Assembly (NCBI RefSeq): GCF_030272615.1
Contig: NC_081414.1
Coordinates: forward strand, 820,286,396 to 820,350,395
Length of the DNA stretch: 64,000 nt
Direction: 5' to 3'
DNA from: Cryptomeria japonica
Lineage: Eukaryota > Streptophyta > Pinopsida > Cupressales > Cupressaceae
In this document: piece by piece, positions 53,691 to 64,000 of the stretch
Layout of the letters: every line of letters starts with the position of its first letter
Numbering within the stretch: position 1 is the first letter of the stretch
The notes under the pieces: generated by a model
What the model saw: the letters and a program-made list of their open reading frames with translations, nothing else
Told to the model about the DNA's origin: nothing
The model's database searches: none
Position numbers and translations under genes: made by a program

Positions 53691-56362
53691 CATATTACAT
53701 AAGTATAATTATTCTAATATAATTTTATATTAACAATGATTCAAAATTATAATGATTAAAAACTAAAATAAATATTTTAATTACAATTTAAAATTATAAT
53801 AATTAAAGATCAGAACAAATATTTTTATTACAATACTATGATGACAAGTACTCGCCACTACGTGACACTTGTTTTTAATTAATTGTATGAATTTTTGCTA
53901 TAAATAATTTAAAATTATCAATATTTATTTGTAATAAAATTATTCATGTTAAAAATTGAGATGTAAAAAGTAATATTTTATTTTAATTATTTAAAAAAAT
54001 TAATTTTTTATTCAACTTTAATTAATTTTTTTTATCAACTTTTCTAAATTTTTAAGTTTAATATTGTCATACCCATCTTTAGAGAAATATGGATAAAGTA
54101 TGTGAAGATATCATATTTGTCCATTATTCATTTAAGTGTCACAAACACATCAAATTAAATGAAAATGTTTTTTCATCTATATATAAGTGTAATACTTATT
54201 TGACATAACAAATCATATAAAATTTATTTTAATTAACCTTTAAAAAGAATTTAACCCAAATTTAAATTTTACAATTAAAAATATATATAGATGATAATAC
54301 AATAATTGTACCATTATACTCATTTAATAAAAATCTTAGTTACATACAGACTTTGATAATTATATTATTTAAATTTATATCATAAAGATAGTTGGAAAGA
54401 AAATTTTATTTTACTTCTATACTCTATTTTGCAAAATTTGCACTATTCTTCAACCCAATTTATCATATAACCAACAATTTCTAGAGACCGAATACTTTGA
54501 AGTAAAAAATATGAGTTCACAAAGAAAAGAAACCCTAATTTTAGCAACAAATTTTTATAGGATATGCCTATCGTTTTGATCCTCAGTTTTCAATTGCAAA
54601 TCCCTGATTTTGAAATTACAACCACTATCAAATTTCCTCGAATTAATGAACTATTCATTGTAAATCACTTACATGTTATATGCAAATTACTTTGCCTTGA
54701 GAAATTGAAACAAATAAAAAATGTAACTTTGATTTTATTTCAGGGGGATCACCAACTCGGAGTTTTGTTAGATATTTTAATCATCTGATACAAAATTTGG
54801 ATCATCTGATAAAGAGAAACATTCTCCTTTGGTTATCACTAAAATCGGGTGTGCAACTCATTATCAGAGCAATAATCACTCACACTTCCCTTGATTGCCA
54901 TGCAAAATAAAATAAATCTTTAAGTCAAATATCCTTCAAACTTTTGATTTATATAAACTTCACTCATTAAAGCTTTCACAAAAGATAATTTATGAAGTTT
55001 CATTATCAAGATGATTGAGTAGATTGCATAATTGATTTTTCATATGTCTCATAAAGTGTGACTTAAAACTAGATCTAAAAATATTTCAATTGCTCAATCT
55101 TGTTCAAATTTTATCTATTGAAAAAATATAATCTGAACAAACGTGTCTACTGTGGGCATGAATTTTCCACAATTCATGAAGTATAGTATGTTTTCTTTTG
55201 GTTTTGACTATGTATGTTTTGTAATCAATGTTTCAAATCACATTGGGTGATCTAGATATGATCTAAAATAGAGATTGCAAAACATACACAATTAAAAACA
55301 AAAATAATTTTACAAAACTTGTCTATTGAAAAATAGTGTTTAATGGAATTAATGACCTTACGAAAGCACAATGTCCATGGCTTTTTATTATAAAAAAAAG
55401 TCATTACCAAAAGATCTGCCCCCAATTGCACAACTTCACAGATCTTCTTCTTTGGCTCTTCAATCACAAGATGACTTTCCACCCTCATTTTGTAGTATTG
55501 TCATATATTTAGAACTTTCTCCAACACTCTTTTGAAAGTTTTTTTGTCATCCAAATCTAGCAAATGAACCACATCACTTCACTACTCACAATATAAGCTA
55601 CATACAATCAATTAGTATGAAATTAGACACCTTCCTTAACAAAATAAATAAAAGTAAATAAAGAGATTGGCTGATCATCTCACCAAAACCACCAACAAGT
55701 GATATATATCTATTGCACATGAGCAAGTGTGAGATTTATGAGAAAATAGGGATTAGAAAGCCTTGACAACAATTCTTTGCAAGTCCATTCACAAGCCATC
55801 ATACTCTCTTTACTTTCATTTATTGCAAACATAATATTCATTGCCTCTTTTATGCATGTCCCCATTTTTATCCTTTTTCTTTGTGCCTCTTGGTTCTAAG
55901 ATATAGGAGAATACATGCTTTTTTTTCCAAAATTTCTAAATTCTTATACTCAAATCTATATGTATTAAATTATATCATTTATAAGATTTGGGAGAATATG
56001 TGAGAAACTAAAACATGCAATATTAATGCATGAATTTTTTTAAAAATATATTTAAAAATATTTTTATATTTTTTTATATAAGTGTTTTAGAAGTTGGAAT
56101 TTCTTGAAGTTTTGATTGTGTAAATAATTTTTTTAATTTTAATTATATATTTAGATTATTTGTGTTAATAGTTATAATTTTAAATACATATCATTAAAAT
56201 AATTTAAAATTTAATATTAATGCATGAAAATCTCTTAAAAGTATATTTATCTAAATATATTGGCAATTTTATTATATAAGTGTTTTGGATGTTCCATTTG
56301 GTTGAAGGTTTGATTGTGTAAACCAAGAAAGAAAGTTGTAGGGAGAGTTACATAGTGTAAAA
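53691..56362. other. AT-rich intergenic DNA
   Basis: No genes recognised. GACAAGTACTCGCCACTACG near 53850 is the reversed partner of the palindromic repeat at 11714. Short open frames here (54564-54788, 55252-55488) have no recognisable content. Confidence 0.55.
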
Positions 56363-58056
56363 ATGAAATATATAAAAATATTATTTATGGGGTTGTTTTC
56401 TCTCAAGCTTATTTGGGAGATTGTAAGTGTTCAATATATAGTTTTGGAGATTCATTAGTAGACACTAAAAATTTATTAATCTCAAATCATCAAGGTTCGG
56501 GTGCAATTATTAGAAAATTTCCATATGGAGAAACATTTGGTTTTCCAATTGATCGTTGTTCTAATGATCGATTAATTGTTGATTTTATTGGTAAATCTTA
56601 TTTCTTACACCTTTATAAAAATCTTATTTTTTCTATTAGATTTCAATTTTATTTGTTTAAATTTAAAATAAAAGATCTAAAACATTTTTAATAGAGAAAT
56701 GGAAATGAGAATTTGATCATATTTGACATTATAATTCTATAAGTTTTTTTTTACTCTAGTGGTATCCTCACAACCCAGCCCAACGCCCAACCCACCTTGG
56801 ACTTACTTATTGCCAAGTTGGGGCCAAGAAGGGGGGAGATGAGGCGAGACTAGTCCACTAGGGATGTACCAAGCCACTCACAAGCCAGGTGCATCAGGTG
56901 AGTTTGGGCCTCAGAGTTGAAATCGAGAGCAATGGGGAACAAACTCACAGCCCAAGCCAACTTCGCTACCCGTGCGAACATTATAATTCTATAAGTTACC
57001 AACAAAATAATTTTTAAAATTTTTTTTATTATTTATTTTTCCAAATGTATTTCAAATTCAAATTATGAGACTTTTTGGTTTTGATTGCAACTAAAGCTCT
57101 TGGAAGTTCATTTCTAAAACTTTATTTGCATAAAAATGCAAATTTTAGTGATGTTATAAACTTTTTAGTTGTTGGAGCTACTTCTTGCTCCAACTTCTTT
57201 GGAAGCAATTTTTTTGACAGCAAAAGGAATTGGACCACTTTTGGACAAATTATTTATTATATATACAAATTAACTGGTTTTTAGAGTATAATAGAAAATC
57301 TTGTTCATCTAACAAAGGTATGTATATCTTCTAGAATTATATTTTCTTTCTGATTTTTCAAGAGTCTTAAACTTCTATTTTGTGTGCAGATTGTGAGACC
57401 CATTTTGCAAATGCAATGTTTTTTATGGGAGAGATAGGTGTAAATGATTACAACTATCCATTTGAACACCAAAGACCATTAACAAAAGTAGAATACTTAA
57501 TTCCTTTGGTTTTAAATAAAATTAAAGTAGCATTAGGGGTGAGCATACTCAAAGTCATATCTAGATTTTTTATTTAAAATTTAAATTAAAAGAAGAACTA
57601 AAAAATTATAACAAATTTTCAAAAAAAAGCAACATGCTTATGAAACAAATGGTTAAACAATTTCAATAGAAGAATCCAAGTGTTTCAATATTCTTTGCAA
57701 ATTATTATAATGCAACACATACAATCATAAAGAAACCATCCTCTTATGGTAAGAGCTCTTTTGTTTTCTTTTTGGTCCTTTCAAATTTTATTTTATTTAA
57801 GTATTGAATAGTGAAGAGAAACTTTCAATGGTGCAAGATTGCAAAGAGATGTTCTCTAGAGTTGTTTTGGAGCTGGTGGACCCTACAAATTTGACCTCCT
57901 ACCTTTATGGTACTCCTGGATCCACAACATGTCACAATCCTAAACAATATTTTAATTAAGATGTAATTCATTTAATAGAAGCAACATACAAACAAATTGC
58001 TTCCATGTTGATGGATGAGAAATTTACTAGCCCTTCTTTCAATTTAATTTATTAAG
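56363..58056 (+). pseudogene. GDSL esterase/lipase pseudogene (five exon remnants)
   Basis: Exon 1 (56363-56590) has a signal-peptide-like start MKYIKILFMGLFSLK, a frameshift, then SIYSFGDSLVDTKNLL with the catalytic Ser block, PYGETFGFPIDRCSNDRLIV and DFIG at the usual intron site. Exon 2 (57091-57317) has ALGSSFLKLYL and NFLVVGATS, with a frameshift near 57250; its acceptor is AA instead of AG. Exon 3 (57390-57538) has MFFMGEIGVNDYNYPF (Gly-x-Asn-Asp block). Exon 4 ends 57748 with IFFANYYNAT. Exon 5 has GAGGPYKF, TTCHNPKQYFN, a stop, then DVIHLIEATYKQI, holding the catalytic Asp-x-x-His. The block around the LPIGC motif is missing. Family members are secreted esterases. Confidence 0.88.
56746..56977 (-). 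mobile_element. tRNA-derived SINE in intron 1 of the GDSL pseudogene
   Basis: It is flanked by the perfect 20-bp duplication ACATTATAATTCTATAAGTT (56726-56745 and 56978-56997), with a T-rich left end, so orientation is minus. Reversed, it starts near GGGTAGCGAAGTTGGCTTGG (A-box-like) and has GATTTCAACTC (B-box-like) about 40 bases on. At 232 bp it is a typical plant SINE size. It is different from the trimeric SINE at 20322. Confidence 0.82.
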
Positions 58057-58379
58057 AATTGTTAATCATTCTTTATTACCTCTTCTTCTATAAGAAATTA
58101 TAATTTCTATGTATTTTTTTATTAAACATTTGAATATATTTTGCTAAACATTGAATAAAATATTGAAATATGAAATGATGAAAGATTTATTATAACTCAA
58201 AATTTATTATTTGCAAAGTCTCTAGGTTATTTTGTTAACTCTTACCCCATGTTCCCATGCAACTTTAAAATTCTGAAAAAGAAAAGATAATTTAGAATTC
58301 TCCCCTATTTTGGTGGAACAACTATTGTTTAGGAATTAGAAGAAGTTGTTGTTAATAAGCTAAGTAGCTACATGGTAAT

Positions 58380-59653
58380 TGTGTGCATTTAAAATTCATC
58401 TTTAAAATATATTCAATTAGGAGCAAAGAGAAATCACGAATCCCTATCTAATCAAAGAATTCTAACAAACAGACAATGAAATAACACAATAACATCAAAA
58501 CAGGGTTTATAAATCAAATCAATTAAAAACTCCCTATTCCGTGACTGTGTATAGCTTCCATTGCTCTTCTCTTCTCTGTGGTATGATGGCTCTCAGATAT
58601 TGCACTAGTAACCTGCAAGTGACACAAAGATTCAAAGTTCTCGATTCCGAGAAATTGTCCAAGATTGAGGAGGAGGATTGAAAATGGAGATTAAATGCTC
58701 AATTTATAGATTTTTGGAGAAGATTGATTGAAAGTTGGAACAGATTGATCAAGAGGTGGAACTCAGGTGAGCTCACATGAAAATTGATAGTTGAACTGCT
58801 GATTTGGAGGTGAAACATAATAGATTGAATAGATTAATTGAGTCAAATGATTGAGAAAAAGCTAATTGAAGGAAGGAAAAGAATGATTTGAGGAAATAAA
58901 GAGGATGACAAAGAGAACTAGAAGATGAAAATAGAGACTGGAGAGATAAATGATTTAATTAATTAATTGATTGAATTAATTAATTTAGCATGTGCTTGCA
59001 TTTAGACTTAGATTTTCAATTTAATCTTTGCATGAGATTTTAATTCAAATATTGAATTTATTTTAATTCAATTTAGTATTTGAATATATTCAGAACTTGA
59101 CTTGATTTTTAATTTAGTTTTTTTGAAATTATGCACATGTATTTGAATTTGGAAGAAATTAGAAGAAATAAGAAATTAAATGAAATTAGAATTTGGGGAT
59201 TTGGAAATGGAAGAATTAATTAGTTAATTAAATACTTTAAAGAAACTATTTAATTATTTAGAAATTGAATTTAATTAAATAATAAAGATTATTTAATTTA
59301 AAGGAAAAAATCACAATTAATTAAATAATAAATATTTAATTAATATTTAGAAAAGGGTGAAATGATTAGATAATTAGAGATAGAAATTGGGAATAGAATT
59401 ATTTAAATAATAAAGATTATTTAAATTGGAAAAAAAAGAACTAATTAAATAATAAATATTTAATCAACATTTAGAAAATGATTAAAATGATTACATGATG
59501 ATAGAATAGGAAGTAGAATAATTAGTAAGATAATGAGGAAATATGAAATTAGAAGAATAAAATTAATTAACTTAATTAAATAATTAAATAATTATTTAAT
59601 CAATTAGAGGAATAATTAGTACACGATCAATGAGACATTTTTAGGTGTCTACA
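58380..59653 (-). mobile_element. Probable solo LTR, related to the one at 10075 but inverted
   Basis: Read on the minus strand from 59653 it begins TGTAGACACCTAAAAATGTC and continues with ATTTAATTAA-rich sequence, like TGTAGACATATAAAAATGAC at 10075. The other end near 58380 (TGTGTGC in plus) mirrors the GCACACA end. I could not find a matching 5-bp duplication, so the exact limits are uncertain. Confidence 0.5.
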
Positions 59654-60761
59654 AGAACATGCCCTTAGATTTCAATAATTTGTCATTGGTACTTGTCGTT
59701 AGGCTAGTACTATTGCAATCAGCTGCACTCAATTTTTGTTAACTCGTTATTCAATTGCTTTTCCACCAATTATAACTATGAATTTTTTCTTTTGATTTTT
59801 TTTTTTCATTTAAAAAAAAGTTAAGATGCATGATTTTTAAGTTTCTAAATTACATAAATTATTTTTTTCATTCTAATTGGCTAAAAAATTTACATCTTAT
59901 TAGCAGATTTCACAAATCCACTATCCAAATGAATTTTTTTAAGCAAAGTTTTAGGTACATTAACATAATCTTTAGTATGTTTAAATTTTCTTTTTAAATT
60001 TATTTTACACATCTAATAAACAAATATTTAACAAATTATTTAGAATCTATATCTACATTTTAAAAGTTTTATATTATATAAATAAATATACATATATATA
60101 ATTAAAAAAATATAAATTAACAATATTATTTTAGTTATTCTCATGCAATTTAATAATATAAAAGTTTGATAATAAAAAAATGTTATTAATAACATAATAC
60201 TAAAATTTATAATAATAAATAAATAAATAACAACAACATAATAATAAATATAAAAAAATATATACAATACTATTATAATACAATTATAATATATTAATAA
60301 TATAATATTTTTTTTGATAGATATTAATAATATAAGAATATTAATATTTATCTATAACACTCTAACCCTAATCTTAAATCTAATCATATCTCTAATTGAA
60401 CCTTAACATATTTAACCTAAGTCTAACCTAACACCCACTTTAAATTCGAAAGACTCTTAATGATGTTTATTAAATGTTGTGTAAGTTTAAATTTTGTGAT
60501 GAATTAGACATGAAATCTAGATACAAACTATCCATTAATTTATGTATAGAAAATATGACATTTAGATTTTAATTGTTTGTTTTGTTGACTATAAGTTTTT
60601 TTAATCCACTCTTAATACTTTTATCTCAACTTCTAAATTTATTATTACTCCATTTCTCATAAATTTATACTTTTTAAAATATGTAATTATTATGAACTTT
60701 ATATGATTAATATTTGTATTTATACATTATTTGTAACATTTAATCTACAATATTTAATCTT

Positions 60762-60764
<3 letters not shown>
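59654..60764. other. AT-rich DNA, start of degenerate tandem block
   Basis: No genes. Segments near 60120-60430 (TTATTTTAGTTA..., CTCATGCAATTTAATAATAT, ATATCTCTAATTGAA) recur at 61120-61440. Confidence 0.5.

Positions 60765-60855
<91 letters not shown>
60765..60855. repeat. (AC)n microsatellite, about 45 units
   Basis: An uninterrupted AC dinucleotide run of about 91 bp. Confidence 0.97.
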
Positions 60856-60856
<1 letters not shown>

Positions 60857-61495
60857 TATTCTTATATTTTTATGGGAGTTAGGTTATGTTGTTGAATATG
60901 TGGCAATTTTAACTAATGTATCTTAAATAACAATTTTCTTTTAATGAATTAGGCTATGTTGCTAAATATGTGACAACTTTAACTGTTTTATTTGATCATT
61001 TTTTTTAATATTGTTAAATTTTGTTTCAATATATATTCCTTTTAATATCTTATATATATTTGTAAAAAAATAAGTATGTTAAAATATGGGTATGTTAGTA
61101 TAATAATATTAAAATTATTTATTTTAGTTAGGTCAGGGTTATCTTTTAAAATAGATTTAATGCATATTCTAATTTAAAAATACTATAATAATTAAAATAC
61201 AATAATATAAAAAATATTAATGTTTATCTATATGACACTACTTTTAATCTAACCTTAAATCTATCCATATCTCTAATTGAATCTTAACATAACCATAAAC
61301 TAAAGATTTAATTTAAGCCCAACCTAACATAACTTTAAACATAATACTAACTTAACAATAATCCTAAAATATATAAATTAATAATATTATTTTAGTTAGG
61401 TTAGGGTTATCCTCATGCAATTTAATAATATAAAAATTTGATAAGAAAGTAATATTGTTAATATAATAATAATATAATATTTAAAATAACAATAT
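60856..61495. repeat. Degenerate tandem copies of the 60.1-60.4 kb segment
   Basis: TTTTAGTTAGGTCAGGGTTA (about 61126) and TTTTAGTTAGGTTAGGGTTA (about 61392) start two further copies. Between them lies AACCTTAAATCTATCCATAT (about 61250), matching about 60372. Confidence 0.55.
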
Positions 61496-61499
61496 TTTC

Positions 61500-62667
61500 A
61501 TTATTATGGATGGCGAGAGTGGGCAATGCTAGGGCTTCCTGCAAAGGAGGGAATATTTCAAAGGAAGCTGAGGATAGTGAGGGGGACATTGGATCTGATG
61601 AAGATGGCCCAGGACAGGGTGTCGTCTTGAGGTGTTGTCCCCATCTAGACATTTTGTTTCTACTAGGGTAGTCTATACTAGATGGTGGTTCTCCTCTTGT
61701 GTGCCTTCGTTGTGTTGCGATGGGCCTCTTCTTGGCCTTGTGGAGTCGAGGGAGTGCATATCTTGGTTCTCTTGCAGAGGGGACAAAGTTATCGAGGAAG
61801 TCATGAATGGTGAGGGGGTCAACGGATTTGGGGATCAAATTGTTAATGAGAGAAAAAATAGGGTTCTTGATGAGGTTGTGGCGTTGGTGACCTCTTCCCT
61901 TTCCTCTCTCAACTTGGATCTTGCAGGATATAGCAGATGTTTTTTTGTTTGGCCTCCTCCTACATTTGTGGTTTTTGTTCTTGCCATGACAATTGTTACC
62001 CGTGGTGGTTCTCCTTTAGTGGAGTGGGCCATGGTGCGAAGGATCTATCTTTTGCTGGTTCTATGGACCTTGTGCTAAACTGATTTTATTTTTTTCATGT
62101 GGGGTTCTATTCCTACTCTGGTTCTCATGTTATTTTCCATGTTTTTGTTTGAGAGCCTATTGATGGGTCTTATTGAGGCTCATCTCTCCTTCCCTCTTTT
62201 CTCCTTCTATGCCATTTCTATTGAGGTGAATGACTCTCTTGTTGAGGTGGAGAGTGGCCCATTGGGTAAAGTTGGATGGAGTTTGTTGGGGGATTTTGTT
62301 GCTCTGTTTCTTGAGGTTTTGGGAGCCTTTCTAAAACCCAATATTCCAACAAATTGGTGTTGTTTTGATCCCTTTTATCTGGATTTGACGGGGTTGAATA
62401 GTGATTAGCTTGTTTAGTTGGTGGTCCACTTCTCTTCAGTTTCTATTGAGGTGGAAAGGATTTATGCTGGATGGGAGTTGACTTTTAGCTGAATTATCTT
62501 AGCTAGTTTCAATCTGATAGTTTTGGGAGCCAAGTCAAAGCCCAATAAGAAGGTTTGGGGAGCCTTTCAAAACCCTTTGGTTCAAGATTGTTCCTTTATG
62601 CATTCCTTCAAGAATCTGGCTATAGGGTTTTGGGATCCTTGTTAAAACCCAATGTTTAGGTTATAGG
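61500..62667. other. Unassigned coding-like tract with recurring TTTTGGGAGCC motif
   Basis: GC content rises. Open frames exist on both strands (plus 61632-62078, minus 61458-61838) but neither shows a domain I recognise. Between 62326 and 62655 the motif GTTTTGGGAGCC...AAAACCCAAT appears four times in variant form. It may be the tail of an old non-LTR element or of a decayed gene; I cannot decide. Confidence 0.3.
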
Positions 62668-64000
62668 TGTAATGCTCACCAAAATAGCCTAAAGAAATAC
62701 ACTAACTAATCATGCAAAATAGCAATAATTTTTTTTTAAGCATCATATACACTAATGCAACATACATAATAAACTACTCATATGCATTTAACACAACAAC
62801 AATTACACATCATAGACATAACATACAAACCATAATACGCAAGCAGATATAAAACACAATAATCATCTACCTTCCCTAGGGTAACTCAACACCATTACTT
62901 AAGTAACCACTTATCCAGTTATAAACATGATAACATATTTACTTTCATAATCCAAAAGCAAACTAACTTACTATCATTAATCCCTTTCACACAACCATAC
63001 AAGAATTCATTACTTTATCCTATAAAAATCTATGATTATTCTAACCTTCCCATTAAGTTCATTTTAAAGCACCAATACCAAATGTTCTTAAACCCAACCA
63101 ATCATTTCCTTAAGCATCACAATCACATATCAATACCAATTACCCCTTCATTTAAACATAGCAATATGAACCAATTACATCATCTAAGTACAAGGTACAC
63201 ATCCATATTTTAATGTCAATATTTTCAATTAATGAATCATTCTCAAGATATATATGACACATCATTTTCCTAATAACATCTACTATATACATGATTACAA
63301 TGTTTTTACAACAATGAGAAAAACTCTCATTTACAATTACATATACATGTCAAATGAATCATGATCAATAAGCTGCTACAAATATCCATCCATGAATTGA
63401 AGAGATAAGAGATCCACATCCATGTAAGCATCCAAGAAAAGCATCCACAGAAAAACATCCCAATGGAAGAAAGGCACCAACCACTGGACCATGTGGAACC
63501 AAAGGAACCACCCCCCGTGCTAGGAGATGACACAAGATCCCACACACACTCTAGATCTAAGTTGACACCTATCAACCAAAGAGAAAACAACTCTAACACA
63601 ACCAAGGAGAAACATACCAAACAACCAAGATAACTCCAGAGGCAATTCAACAACAAGATAAAAGGAACTAGAATCAACATGTAGGGAAAGAGTGTCATCA
63701 CATGCTACCACATAAGATACACATGCGGAACCATCTCAACCTTTGAGGAAATCAAGGAATTTGGTTTACCCGGTTACCAGATCCTCTACCTCACTTCGAT
63801 ATCCAATCCATGAGATAGGCACCACTCAACACATTTATTATCTTGTTTAGATGAGTTACTCTACCTAAGATTAATTATTATGTTATCACTTATCAATTAC
63901 AATGGAAAACCTCCAATGAGCTATCCAATCAGTCTAGACCTCGACTCTCTTACTCAAGAATCCTAGCAGCCTATTCCTCGTGACCTCAATAGACTCATGG
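62668..64000. other. Possible LTR start, cut by the window end
   Basis: TGTAATGCTCACC at 62668 resembles an LTR start (compare TGTAATGTCC of G1), and the 1.3 kb that follow have no coding signal. The small minus-strand frames at 63327-63711 are not recognisable. Without the second end this is only a suggestion. Confidence 0.25.

Noticed and set aside
61632-62078. 148-codon plus-strand frame as a host gene
   Set aside because: No recognisable domain, competing frames on the other strand, and no splice support; left as unassigned.
1-64000. Stand-alone tRNA or rRNA genes
   Set aside because: Reading for A/B boxes and cloverleaf arms found only SINE-type tRNA-like units; no complete tRNA or rRNA segment was seen by eye.

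Overview
This is nuclear DNA of a land plant, almost certainly a large-genome seed plant. A gymnosperm such as a conifer is my guess, but the sequence does not prove it. The evidence is plant-type Ty1/copia, Tat-lineage Ty3/gypsy and L1-like LINE elements (the last carrying a plant-style RNase H), tRNA-derived SINEs, a plant mobile domain (PMD) gene and a GDSL esterase relic. I see no bacterial operons, CRISPR array or rRNA. Most of the window is transposon inserted into transposon; no ordinary intact host gene is convincing.

Left part (1-8.2 kb): a minus-strand copia element (C2) runs off the left edge. A short gypsy derivative with only gag and protease (G1, 2418-5893, target-site duplication AATAA) sits inside the C2 LTR. 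A plus-strand LINE fragment (LINE C) follows at 7250-8166. Then come unassigned DNA, a solo LTR (10075-11484, duplication GTTTG), a decayed minus-strand LINE (LINE A, 11791 to about 19.2 kb), and a SINE made of three tRNA-like units (20322-21577) that is split by a solo copia LTR (20377-21299, duplication CAACC). An AT-rich tract with a (GA)38 run, a strong hairpin (23371-23524) and 1.8 kb of CT-rich DNA leads to 26.4 kb.

Centre (26.4-53.7 kb): one three-level nest, readable from its target-site duplications. LINE B (26390-53672, minus, 18-bp duplication) was split by copia element C1 (28661-48179, plus, duplication CTCTC). C1 was in turn split by a 12.8-kb Tat-type gypsy element (33531-46359, minus, duplication GAAAG). 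Removing each insert and one duplication reopens the interrupted reading frame, so the order of events is LINE B, then C1, then Tat.

The Tat element is the youngest and most interesting part. Both LTRs are 1658 bp. Its protease, reverse transcriptase, two RNase H domains and integrase are damaged by only one frameshift and one stop, but I find no capsid-type gag. Between pol and its 3' LTR, on the opposite strand, is a GC-richer spliced gene for a PMD protein of about 605 residues. Its first intron holds about nine copies of a 20-bp GGCGCC motif, and near-copies of that motif occur in the element's own LTRs.

Right part (53.7-64 kb): AT-rich DNA, a GDSL esterase/lipase pseudogene (56363-58056) with a SINE in its first intron, a probable LTR related to the one at 10 kb but inverted, a degenerate tandem block with an (AC)n run, a short unassigned coding-like tract, and perhaps the start of another LTR element cut off by the window end.
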